Of a stretch of DNA of 64,000 nt, positions 56,299-64,000 are shown piece by piece (the stretch's first letter is position 1; every line of letters starts with the position of its first letter). The stretch spans positions 1,240,001 through 1,304,000 of the forward strand of contig NZ_FOZE01000002.1 of the NCBI RefSeq assembly GCF_900113225.1, given 5' to 3'. Source of the DNA: Mitsuaria sp. PDC51 (GTDB lineage Bacteria > Pseudomonadota > Gammaproteobacteria > Burkholderiales > Burkholderiaceae_C). Under the pieces are notes generated by a model that ran no database searches, had not been told where the DNA came from, and was given only the letters and a program-made list of their open reading frames with translations. The translations under genes and the position numbers were made by a program.

Positions 56299-57248
56299 GT
56301 CGACACCTCCCAGCAGGCGAGCCGGCCGTCGAAACGAGGCGGCTCCGCGGCGCAGCGGGCGGTCGCCAGCGGGCAGCGCGGCGCGAACGGACAGCCGTCG
56401 CCGAGCTGCGCCAGCGCCGGCACGTTGCCCTTGAGCGGATGCAGCGGCTGGTCCCGCCCGGCGCCCAGCCGCGGCCGCGCCGCCCACAGCGCCTGCGTGT
56501 AGGGATGGCGCGGGTGTGCCAGCAAGTCCGCCGCGACGCCCTGCTCCATCACTCGCCCGCCGTACAGGATCAGCAGGCGATCGACGCGGCGCGCCGTCAG
56601 CGCGAGGTCGTGCGAGATCAGCAGCAGCCCCATGCCGCGCTCGGCGACCAGTTCCCGCAGCAGTTCCAGGACCTGCACGCGCAGCCGCGCATCCAGGGCG
56701 GTGGTCGGCTCGTCGGCGATCAGCAGTTCGGGCTCGGCGGCGAGCGCCATCGCGATCAGCGCCCGCTGCCGCTGGCCGCCGGAGAGCTGGTGCGGATAGG
56801 CGCAGGCCTGCCGCTCCTCGAGGCCGACGCGCGCCAGCAGCGCCAGCGCGCGCTGGCGGGCGCTCGCGCGGTCCGGCGCGAGGCGGTGCAGGCGGATCGG
56901 CTCCATCACCTGCGCCAGCACGCGCTGCAGCGGGTTCAGCGCCGTCAGCGGCTCCTGGAACACCATCGCGACACGGCGGCCGCGCAGGCCGCACCAGTCG
57001 TCCTCGTCGAGCGCGAGCAGCTCGCGGCCGTCCAGGGCGATGCGGCCGGTGGCCCGCGCGCCGTCCGGCAGCAGCCCCATCACGGCCAGCGCCGTCAGCG
57101 TCTTGCCGCTGCCGGACTCGCCGATCAGCGCCAGGCACTCGCCGCGGTCCAGCCTCAGGTCGATGCCGCGCAGCGCATGCAGCGCCGCGCCACCGCGCCC
57201 GGCGAGCCACACCTGCAGGTCGCGGACCTCGAGCAGCGGCGCGCTCAT
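56295..57248 (-). CDS. Peptide-type ABC transporter ATP-binding protein (DppD-like)
   Basis: A 317-residue ATPase. Walker A LIGESGSGKTLTA, signature [13 protein letters not shown], Walker B LLIADEPTTALDA and H-loop LISHDLA. A C-terminal oligopeptide-type extension contains CPFAPRCPLATARC, the cysteine cluster that binds an Fe-S centre in DppD. Overlaps the downstream permease by four bases. Confidence 0.9.
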   Translation of the reverse strand: MSAPLLEVRDLQVWLAGRGGAALHALRGIDLRLDRGECLALIGESGSGKTLTALAVMGLLPDGARATGRIALDGRELLALDEDDWCGLRGRRVAMVFQEPLTALNPLQRVLAQVMEPIRLHRLAPDRASARQRALALLARVGLEERQACAYPHQLSGGQRQRALIAMALAAEPELLIADEPTTALDARLRVQVLELLRELVAERGMGLLLISHDLALTARRVDRLLILYGGRVMEQGVAADLLAHPRHPYTQALWAARPRLGAGRDQPLHPLKGNVPALAQLGDGCPFAPRCPLATARCAAEPPRFDGRLACWEVST

Positions 57249-58114
57249 CGCGGCAGCTCCTTGGGATCGAGGCGGTCGCGCAGGCCGTCGCCCAGCAGGT
57301 TCAGGCCCAGCACCGCCAGCGTGATCGCCAGGCCCGGCGCGAGCGCCAGCTGCGGCGCCTCGAACATCAGCGTCTGGGCCTCGGCGAGCAGCCGTCCCCA
57401 GCTGGCCTGCGGCGGCTGGGCGCCCAGGCCGAGATAGGACAGGCCGGCCTCGGCCAGGATGGCCAGCGCGAAGCTGGTCGTGCCCTGCACGATCAGCAGC
57501 GGCAGCAGCTGCGGCAGCACGTGACGCAGCGTGATCGATGCCCGCCCCTGCCCCGCGACGCGGGCGGCCAGCACGAAGTCGCGCGCCCACCAGCTCTTGG
57601 CGCTGCCATTGACCAGCCGCGCGAAGGACGGCACCGCATGCAGGCCGATCGCCGCCATCGCCACCGTCATGCCAGGCCCCAGCGCCGCCGCCAGCAGGAT
57701 CGCCAGCAACAGCGCGGGAAAGGCGTAGCCCAGGTCGGCGCCGCGCAGGATCAGCGCCTCCACCGCGCCTCGCCGCGCGGCCGCGACCAGCCCGAGCGCG
57801 GTGCCAGTGAGCAGCCCGATGCCGACCGCCACCAGGCCCACCAGCCAGGCACTGCGCGCCCCGGCCATCAGGCGGCTGAGGACGTCGCGGCCGAGCTGGT
57901 CGCAGCCCAGCCAGTGCGCCGGGCTGGGCGCGGCCAGGCGGCGGGCCATGTCGATCTGCTCGGGCGGCCAGGGGGACCAGACCAGCGACAGCAGCGCCGC
58001 CAGCAGCAGCGCGGCGGTCAGCACGGCGCCCGCGACGAAGCCGGCGCGCCTCATGCCCGATTTCAGGCCGGACCTCATGCCGGAGCTCATGCTGTCCTTG
58101 GCACCGTCCTTCAT
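57245..58114 (-). CDS. Peptide-type ABC transporter permease (DppC-like)
   Basis: A 289-residue permease with about six helices. The DppC-type opening HWLGCDQLGRDVLSRLMAG and the docking loop RDFVLAARVAGQGRASITLR are present. A Met/Ser-rich short head (MKDGAKDSMSSGMRSG) precedes the first helix. Overlaps the partner permease by four bases. Confidence 0.9.
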   Translation of the reverse strand: MKDGAKDSMSSGMRSGLKSGMRRAGFVAGAVLTAALLLAALLSLVWSPWPPEQIDMARRLAAPSPAHWLGCDQLGRDVLSRLMAGARSAWLVGLVAVGIGLLTGTALGLVAAARRGAVEALILRGADLGYAFPALLLAILLAAALGPGMTVAMAAIGLHAVPSFARLVNGSAKSWWARDFVLAARVAGQGRASITLRHVLPQLLPLLIVQGTTSFALAILAEAGLSYLGLGAQPPQASWGRLLAEAQTLMFEAPQLALAPGLAITLAVLGLNLLGDGLRDRLDPKELPR

Positions 58115-59097
58115 GCCGCGCCCTCCGCCTCGACGTCGGCCTCGGCCCGCGTGCGCAGCCGGGGATCGATCCAGCCGTGCAGCAGGTCGATCGTGAAATT
58201 CAGCAGCAGCACCAGCGCCGCCAGCCCCATGACGCCGTTGCGCACGACGATCAGGTCGCGGTTGGCGATCGCCTGCGCCATCAGGCGGCCCAGGCCGGGC
58301 AAGGTGAAGACGTTCTCGATGACGATGGTGCCGGCCAGCAGGTTGGCGAACTGCAGCCCGCCCAGCGTCAGCAGCGGGATCGCGGCGTGGCGCAGGCCGT
58401 GCCGCCACAGCGCCGCGCGGCGCGAGAGGCCCTTGGCGCGGGCGCTGCGCATGAAGTCTTCGCGGGCGATGTCCAGCAGCGCGGAGCGCGCGATGCGCGC
58501 CAGGATCGCCGCCTGCACCACCGCCAGCGCCGCCGCCGGCAGCAGCAGCGCGCGCAGGCCCGGCCAGAAGCCGCCGCCGAGGGCCTCGGACCAGCCGGGG
58601 AAGCCGCCGGCGTCGACCCACTGCAGCTTCACCGCGAACAGCAGCACCAGCAGCATGCCCAACCAGAAGCTCGGCACCGCCAGGCCCAGCTGCGTGAGGC
58701 CCATCACCAGGTGGTCGCCCGCGCGCCCGTGCTGGCTGGCGGCCCACCAGCCAGCGCCCAGCGCCAGCACCACCGTCATCGACATCGCCAGCAGCGCCAG
58801 CGGCAGGGTCAGGGCCAGGCGCTCGAGGATCAGGTCGGCGACCGGCGCGCCGTAGGCGTAGGACAGGCCGAGGTCGCCGCGCACCAGGCCGGCCAGCCAG
58901 GCGAGGTATCGGGACCATGCGGGCTGGTCCAGCCCCAGTTGGCGCGCCAGCGCCGCGACCGCTTCGGGCGGTGCCTCGGGTCCCATGATCAATTGGGCGG
59001 CGTTGCCGGGCAGCCATTCCAGCGCGCCGAAGATCAGCGCCGAAGCGGCCAGCAGCGTCAGCAACAGCACCGCCAGGCGCTTGAGCAGGTAATTCAT
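58111..59097 (-). CDS. Peptide-type ABC transporter permease (DppB-like)
   Basis: A 328-residue permease, first gene of the operon. LLKRLAVLLLTLLAASALIF starts the first helix; the docking loop is REDFMRSARAKGLSRRA, and IVIENVFTLPGLGRLMAQAI is typical of DppB. I use ATG 59097; ATG 59112 (MIPPAMN) and further upstream codons are possible. The promoter should lie in the AT-rich gap of 59098-59328. Confidence 0.9.
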   Translation of the reverse strand: MNYLLKRLAVLLLTLLAASALIFGALEWLPGNAAQLIMGPEAPPEAVAALARQLGLDQPAWSRYLAWLAGLVRGDLGLSYAYGAPVADLILERLALTLPLALLAMSMTVVLALGAGWWAASQHGRAGDHLVMGLTQLGLAVPSFWLGMLLVLLFAVKLQWVDAGGFPGWSEALGGGFWPGLRALLLPAAALAVVQAAILARIARSALLDIAREDFMRSARAKGLSRRAALWRHGLRHAAIPLLTLGGLQFANLLAGTIVIENVFTLPGLGRLMAQAIANRDLIVVRNGVMGLAALVLLLNFTIDLLHGWIDPRLRTRAEADVEAEGAA

Positions 59098-59257
59098 CGC
59101 GGGCGGGATCATAGGCGCCGCGTCCGCGACGGCCTTGCCACATACGGGCGGGCGCGACGGCAACTGGCGTGCCCGCCGCGTCGCATTTTTTTACAGTTCC
59201 GTGCGCGGATTTATCAGATCAATGGAAATTTGACGGCGGATCAACGGCTTGGCGAAG

Positions 59258-59274
59258 TGGCCCGGCTTATGCAT
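59258..59274 (+). promoter_or_regulatory. Sigma-54 (RpoN) type promoter of the PEP-CTERM gene
   Basis: TGGCCCGGCTTATGCA has GG and GC elements exactly 10 nt apart and differs from the -24/-12 consensus TGGCACG-N4-TTGCA at two positions. It ends 55 bp before the PEP-CTERM start. In several exosortase-containing bacteria, PEP-CTERM genes are activated by RpoN with the PrsK-PrsR pair, so this fits. Confidence 0.7.
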
Positions 59275-59328
59275 AGGGGAGGCAGGGGAGAACAACAGCC
59301 ACGTGCATCGTCCGGGAAGGGATCGATC

Positions 59329-60048
59329 ATGAAGCCAACAATGATCCATGGGCTCGCCGCCGCCGCGGCTCTCCTCTTCTGCAGCCAGGCGCAGGCCACC
59401 GCGGTGGTGTTCGGCGGCCTCAACGACACCACGACGCTGCTCTACACCAGCACGCTCGACGGCGCCACGCTGTCGGCCACGGTGAAGTTCACGCTGACCA
59501 GCTGGTCCGCGACCAGCGCCACCTTCGCGACCATCGTCACGAACAACTCCTTCGGGCCGGGGCAGAACGCGCTGCTGTCGTTCGGCATCGACGTCGTCAC
59601 GCCGGCACTCCAGGGCGCCACCGCCGGTTCCGGGTGGTCCGCGTCGATCGACGACAACTTCCCGAGCTTCAAGAAGGTCGACCTGTGCGTCTGGGCCGGC
59701 AACAACTGCTCCGGCGGACCGATCGGCGACGGGCTGGGCGAGGGAATGATGTCGTCATTCAACCTCGTCCTCACGGCCGAGGCCGGCGGTGATTTCACGC
59801 AGGGCATCACCTTCACCAGCCCCTACTCCGCGAAGTTCCAGAGCGTGGGCACGCGCGAAGTCTCGGTGGAATTCGCCGGTTGCGTCGCCAGCCAGCCGGG
59901 CTGCGGCGAAGGCGGTGGCGGCGGCTCGGGCGGCGGCGGCGGCGGCAACGTGCCGGAGCCCGACGCGCTGGCGCTGATCGCCATCGCGGCACTCGCCGCC
60001 GGCCTGTCGCGCCGGGTGCTGACACGCCCGCTGCGCCGCGCGTCCTGA
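59329..60048 (+). CDS. PEP-CTERM sorting domain protein
   Basis: A 239-residue exported protein. A Sec signal (GLAAAAALLFCSQAQA) starts it. The mature domain of about 165 residues has alternating strands and three or four cysteines (LCVWAGNNCSG, GCVASQPGC). A Gly-rich spacer (residues 192-206) leads to VPEP at 208-211, a hydrophobic helix (ALALIAIAALAAGL) and a basic end (RRVLTRPLRR): the PEP-CTERM tripartite signal cut by exosortase. No exosortase is in the window, so it acts in trans. AAGGGA lies before the ATG. Role likely in the extracellular matrix or surface. Confidence 0.85.
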   Translation: MKPTMIHGLAAAAALLFCSQAQATAVVFGGLNDTTTLLYTSTLDGATLSATVKFTLTSWSATSATFATIVTNNSFGPGQNALLSFGIDVVTPALQGATAGSGWSASIDDNFPSFKKVDLCVWAGNNCSGGPIGDGLGEGMMSSFNLVLTAEAGGDFTQGITFTSPYSAKFQSVGTREVSVEFAGCVASQPGCGEGGGGGSGGGGGGNVPEPDALALIAIAALAAGLSRRVLTRPLRRAS

Positions 60049-60076
60049 GACCTGGCTCGGCAGGAAGCCCTCGACA

Positions 60077-60103
60077 GAAAGCCCGCTTCGGCGGGCCTTC
60101 TTG
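60077..60103. terminator. Bidirectional terminator between PEP-CTERM and subtilase genes
   Basis: AAAGCCCGC and GCGGGCCTT form a stem around TTCG, followed by CTTGCGTT. The loop UUCG is especially stable. Convergent genes flank it. Confidence 0.7.
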
Positions 60104-60136
60104 CGTTCCGGCGAGCACTCGCGCCGGTCCGCCCAC

Positions 60137-62302
60137 CTACTTCGTGAAGGACGTCGTCGCCACCGCGGTGTTGCCGGCGGCATCCCTCGCGACCGCCTGG
60201 ATCGTGTGCGTGCCAGCCGAGGCCTTCTTCAGGTTCCAGGTGAAGCTCAGGGTGGCGCCGGTGCCGCTCGCCACCTGCGCGCCGTCGACGTAGAGGGTCT
60301 GGCGGATGCCGGCGTCGCCGGCGTTGTCGCTGGCGCGGGTCGAGATCGTCAGCGTGTTGCCGGCGAGCTTGGCATTGGCCGCAGGCGTCGCGATCGCGAT
60401 CTCCGGCGGCTGCGTGTCGACCAGCGCCGCATTGGCCACCGTCAGCGTCACCGCCGCGCTGGTGCCGGCATTGCCGGCCGCGTCGACCGCGGTGGCGGTG
60501 AGCGTCACCGCGCCGTTGGCGACCCGGGTCGAGTCCCAGCTGAAGCCATAGGGTGCCGAGGTGTCCGAGGCGACGACGCTGCCGTTGACCCGCAGGTCCA
60601 CGCGGGCGATGCCCTGGTTGTCGGAGGCGCCGACATCGACCGCGACCAGCCCGTTGACCGTCGCGCCGTTGAGCGGCGCGCTGACCGAGACGGCGGGCGG
60701 CTGGGTATCGGGCGCGGGCGCGCTCAGCACCGCCTGCATCGCCGCGCCGGCGTTGATGCGGCCCCAGCCGAAATACGGATCGCGCCCGGCGGTGCCGAGA
60801 TCGACGGCGGTGGTGAACAGCGCGTTCTGGATCGCGCTGCCGCTGAGCGTCGGCCGGGCCGACATCAGCAGCGCGACGGTGCCGGCCACGACCGGGCTGG
60901 CCAGCGAGGTCCCCCACCAGGCGCCGTAGCTACCGCCGCGCTGGGTGGTCCAGATGTTCTGCCCGGGCGCGGACAGCGCGACGAAGTTGCCGTAGCTCGA
61001 CCAGCTGGTCCTGGCATCGGTCTCGTTGGTGGCGGAGACCGGGATCATGCTGGCCGTGGGCGTGATGCCTTCGTCGATGCCGTTGTTGCCCGCCGCGACC
61101 ACGACCAGCCCGCCCTTGCTGCGCAGGTAGTCGGCAGAGCTCTGCACCGAGACGCTGCCCGCGACGCCGCTGTAGCTGATGTTGGCCACGCGGGCGCCCT
61201 GGTCCGCCGCCCAGCTCAGGCCTTGCGCGACGGTGCTCCAGTAGGCATAGGCATTGGGGTCGGCGATGCGCACCGGCATCAGCTGCGCCTGGCCGGCGAC
61301 GGCCGCGACGCCGATGCCATTGTTCACGGCCGCCGCCGCCGCGCCGGCCACCGCCGTGCCGTGGCCGTGGACATCGCTGGTGTCGGCGTTGCCGTCATAG
61401 AAATTCCAGCCCGGGACCATGCGGCCGGCCAGGTCGGGATGGCTGGCGTCGATGCCGGTGTCCAGGATCGCGATCTTGATGCCGGCGCCCTGGGCGGTGT
61501 CCCAGGCCTGCGGCGCATTGATGCGCACCAGGTGCCACTCGCTGCCCATGTAGGGGTCGTTGGGCGTCATCGCGGGCGACACCCGCATGTCCAGCTCGGC
61601 CGTCTTGAGCTGCGGATGGCGGGCCAGCGTCATCGCCACCGCGGTCTCCGAGGCATTGGGCGGCAGGTCGACGATGGCGACCTGCGTGCGGCCGATGCGA
61701 CGCGCCTTGCCTCCGTGCGGGCCGAGGATCTTCGCCAGCGCCTTGTCGTCCAGGCCCGCCCGCGTCTGCACCAGCAGCCGCTGGCGCGCCCAGCCGTTGG
61801 CCGTGCCGGCCGCGGGCGGCGGCAGCTCGAGCTCCGTCTGCGGGCCGCCGGGCCGGATGCGCAGCGCCTGCGCGAGCGCGTCGAAGGCATCGGGCTTGCG
61901 CCGGCTCAGGCGCGTCAGCACGCGGCCGTCGACAGTCAGGGCGACGCAGGTGTCGCCCTCGCAGAACACCAGGGCGCTGGCCTCGTCGGTCGCCTTCCAC
62001 GACGACAGGTCGAGCCGGTCGCAGAGCAGGTTGCCGATCAGCGCGTGGCGGATCTCGTCGTCGTAGCGGTACTGGCCGTTGACGCCGGCGCGGCTGAGCA
62101 TCACCAGGTCGTCGATGCGCAACTGGTCGATGCGGCGGACGAGCGCCTCGCGCACGGCGGGGCTCAGGTCGGTATAGCGCTCCAGGCCCTGCGATGGCGA
62201 CAGCTCGTTGCGCAGTTGCTCCGGACGCGCGGGCGCGCAAGGCGGCGTCGAAGCCGGCGTGGCCGCGGCGGTGGCAAGGACGAAGGATGCAAGCACGGAC
62301 AT
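60137..62302 (-). CDS. Subtilisin-like serine protease (S8) with C-terminal Ig-like domains
   Basis: A 721-residue secreted protease. Signal-like N-terminus is short (SVLASFVLATAAATPAST). Residues 30-250 form a prodomain. The S8 core carries Asp281 (AILDTGID), His314 (HGHGTAVAG), the oxyanion Asn in VAAGNNGID and Ser466 (GTSLASPVVAG). Two C-terminal Ig-like repeats, each opening with DTQPP and ending in AVDAAGNAG or ARDAAGNTA, lie at about 535-720. GGAGGAG precedes the ATG at 62302; the longer frame has no support. It probably digests extracellular protein. Confidence 0.9.
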   Translation of the reverse strand: MSVLASFVLATAAATPASTPPCAPARPEQLRNELSPSQGLERYTDLSPAVREALVRRIDQLRIDDLVMLSRAGVNGQYRYDDEIRHALIGNLLCDRLDLSSWKATDEASALVFCEGDTCVALTVDGRVLTRLSRRKPDAFDALAQALRIRPGGPQTELELPPPAAGTANGWARQRLLVQTRAGLDDKALAKILGPHGGKARRIGRTQVAIVDLPPNASETAVAMTLARHPQLKTAELDMRVSPAMTPNDPYMGSEWHLVRINAPQAWDTAQGAGIKIAILDTGIDASHPDLAGRMVPGWNFYDGNADTSDVHGHGTAVAGAAAAAVNNGIGVAAVAGQAQLMPVRIADPNAYAYWSTVAQGLSWAADQGARVANISYSGVAGSVSVQSSADYLRSKGGLVVVAAGNNGIDEGITPTASMIPVSATNETDARTSWSSYGNFVALSAPGQNIWTTQRGGSYGAWWGTSLASPVVAGTVALLMSARPTLSGSAIQNALFTTAVDLGTAGRDPYFGWGRINAGAAMQAVLSAPAPDTQPPAVSVSAPLNGATVNGLVAVDVGASDNQGIARVDLRVNGSVVASDTSAPYGFSWDSTRVANGAVTLTATAVDAAGNAGTSAAVTLTVANAALVDTQPPEIAIATPAANAKLAGNTLTISTRASDNAGDAGIRQTLYVDGAQVASGTGATLSFTWNLKKASAGTHTIQAVARDAAGNTAVATTSFTK

Positions 62303-62561
62303 GGCGGTCTCCTCCGCCCCGAGCGGCGGTCCCCGGCCTGCGGAGCCGTCCCTGCGGAGCTCGTTGTCGTCCCCCTGACGGCGGCCGGCGCGTCTGCGCG
62401 CGCACGGTCGGTCTCTCGCAGCAAGGCCCGGGCCAGAACTGCAAGTGGGGACGGCGATTGAGGTTTTTCCGTCGGCCCCGGCGGGACGGCGCGCGAGTGT
62501 CAAATCCGTCGACAGCGCGGAGGCGTCATGGCCTCACGGCCGCGCCGCATTGCCGCCCGCG

Positions 62562-63923
62562 TCAGTGCGCCTGCGCGGCCAGGCGCAGCCGGCGGTGCAC
62601 CGCCCGCGCCTGCGGCACCCAGCCCAGTCGCGCCCAGCGGCGCCACATCAGCAGCCCGCGGATCCATTCGTCCGCCGCATAGGCGATCCACAGGCCGACC
62701 AGGCCCAGCCCGAGCACCTCGCCCAGCAGCCAGCTGCCGCCGGCCAGCACCACCAGCATCGAGCCCGCGCCGACCATCACCGGATACTTCGCGTCGCCGG
62801 CGGCGCGCAGGGCGTTGATGACCACGAGGTTGAAGGTCCGCCCCGGCTCCAGGATCACCGTGATCCACATCAGCACGGCCGCGCTGGCGAGGATGGCCTC
62901 GTCGTGGGTGAACAGCGTCAGCAGCCATGGCGCCGCCGCCGCCGCCGCGCCCGCGACCACCACGCTGATCGCCAGCCCGCGCGCCAGCGCGCGGCGCACC
63001 AGCCGGTGCGCCTCGTGCAGCTGGCCGGCGCCGATCAGGTGGCCGACGACGATCTCCGCCGCGAAGCCGGTCGCCAGGCCGGGCAGCAGCACGAAGTACA
63101 TCAGCTGCGAGGTGTAGCTGTGCGCCGCCAGCGCCGACGCGCCCAGGTGCCCGGCCACGGCGATGCTCACCATGTAGGCCAGGCGGTAGGCGATGTTCTC
63201 GGCCGCGCCGGGCAGGCCGATGTGCAGCACCGCGGCGAGCTCCGCGCGCGGCAGCCGCCACCAGTCGGAGGCGCGCGGGCGCAGGTCCAGGCGCGCGCGC
63301 CACAGCCAGACATGCAGGCCCAGGCCGAAGGCGCGGCTCAGCGCCAGCGCCAGGGCGAAGCCCGGCAGGCCCAGGCGCGGCATCAGCAGCACCGACAGCA
63401 GCAGCTGCGCCACCTGCATCGCCACCAGCACCAGCAGCGTGTCGCGGCTGCGCAGGTGGGCGCGCATGACGCTGGCCATCGAGGCATTCCAGGCGTCCAG
63501 CATCAGCGCCGGCGCCAGCGCCATCAGGAAGGGCTGCGCCAGCGGCAGCACTTCCGCCGGCGCATTCATCAGGCGCAGCAGCGGGCCGGCGAACAGCAGC
63601 GCCATCACCGCGGTGGAGCCGCCCAGCCAGCTGCTGGCGCCGAGCGCGGCGCGCGCGGTCGCGTCCGCCACCGCGCGGCGGCCGCTGCCCAGCGCCTGCG
63701 TGATGACCACGCTGATGCCGGCGCCGATGATGCGGAAGAGGATGAACAGCGTGGCCGCCAGCTGGTTGGCCAGCGCGAAGGCGGCCCCGGCGGGATCGGA
63801 GATCCGGGCCGCCATCATGGTGCCGATCACGCCGACGGCGATGCCCAGGCAGAGCTCGAGGAACAGGGGCCAGGCCAGCGAGAACAGGCGGGGCGACGGC
63901 GGCGTGTGCGAGGGGGACGACAT
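62562..63923 (-). CDS. MATE-family efflux protein
   Basis: A 453-residue membrane protein with twelve hydrophobic helices in two similar halves. The N half contains ALANQLAATLFILFRIIGAG and VVITQALGSGRRAVADA (the conserved QxxGxxR loop); the second half has GLPGAAENIAYRLAYM and VVGHLIGAGQLHEAHR. These match the MATE exporters of drugs or secondary metabolites driven by Na+ or H+. It stands alone near the window edge. Substrate unknown. Confidence 0.9.
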   Translation of the reverse strand: MSSPSHTPPSPRLFSLAWPLFLELCLGIAVGVIGTMMAARISDPAGAAFALANQLAATLFILFRIIGAGISVVITQALGSGRRAVADATARAALGASSWLGGSTAVMALLFAGPLLRLMNAPAEVLPLAQPFLMALAPALMLDAWNASMASVMRAHLRSRDTLLVLVAMQVAQLLLSVLLMPRLGLPGFALALALSRAFGLGLHVWLWRARLDLRPRASDWWRLPRAELAAVLHIGLPGAAENIAYRLAYMVSIAVAGHLGASALAAHSYTSQLMYFVLLPGLATGFAAEIVVGHLIGAGQLHEAHRLVRRALARGLAISVVVAGAAAAAAPWLLTLFTHDEAILASAAVLMWITVILEPGRTFNLVVINALRAAGDAKYPVMVGAGSMLVVLAGGSWLLGEVLGLGLVGLWIAYAADEWIRGLLMWRRWARLGWVPQARAVHRRLRLAAQAH

Positions 63924-64000
63924 GGTGCGGCGGCGGGAGGCGGACGCGCGCCGCCGCTGACAGCGGTGGACACGAGCGCGGGATTCTCTCGTGGCGTCGC

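Overview
This window looks like ordinary chromosome from a high-GC betaproteobacterium of the order Burkholderiales, most likely the Roseateles/Mitsuaria/Rubrivivax branch. That placement is an inference. It rests on very GC-rich third codon positions, a PEP-CTERM protein behind a sigma-54-type promoter, an HprK-related kinase/PqqD/nucleotidyltransferase cassette, a MocR regulator beside a DUF2917 gene, and a rhizobial-type glycerol ABC operon. I see no rRNA, tRNA, CRISPR array, phage or insertion sequence. Genes are dense, and many neighbours share 4-bp ATGA overlaps.

Layout. 1-487 is the tail of an exporter-type ABC protein. 794-3814 is a four-gene cassette: a Tat-exported protein, a PqqD-like protein, an HprK-related kinase and a nucleotidyltransferase. 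Then follow phosphatidylserine synthase, an S41 lipoprotein protease, a DUF2917/MocR divergent pair, a Tat-type alpha/beta hydrolase with a minisatellite-encoded N-terminus, a DMT transporter with an AraC regulator, and a second AraC regulator coupled to a membrane protein with a ruined GGDEF motif. 13774-18206 is a TonB-dependent receptor plus a two-domain beta-propeller phytase. 18795-19412 is another degenerate GGDEF-like protein. 19722-23511 is an ECF sigma factor, a transmembrane Ser/Thr kinase and a small orphan protein. 23560-27489 holds envelope proteins, an RDD/ClpP-like fusion and a TerB-like protein.

The best-defined pathway is glycerol use (27739-38124). glpD-S-T-P-Q-U-V runs leftwards and glpR-glpK rightwards from a shared AT-rich control region. 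The ABC system imports glycerol, GlpK phosphorylates it, GlpD oxidises glycerol 3-phosphate, and GlpR is the expected repressor. The two ATPases have complementary lesions that predict one complete and one defective ATP site.

To the right are a VapBC-type pair whose toxin gene overlaps a TMEM165/GDT1-type manganese exporter gene; a yybP-ykoY manganese riboswitch in front of that exporter; a pair of M16-family proteins that have both lost the zinc motif; a VOC protein, NDH-2-type dehydrogenase, WYL regulator and acyltransferase; a divergent CoxG/XdhC pair; a GST; an operon of a membrane-anchored receiver, a penicillin-acylase-family enzyme and a cytochrome c; a complete dipeptide-type ABC operon; a PEP-CTERM protein; a subtilase; and a MATE efflux pump.

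The best candidates for undescribed biology are the Tat/PqqD/HprK-like/nucleotidyltransferase cassette, the ECF-kinase-orphan cassette with a 9-bp repeat leader, the RDD-ClpP fusion, the doubly inactive M16 pair, and the receiver/acylase/cytochrome operon.
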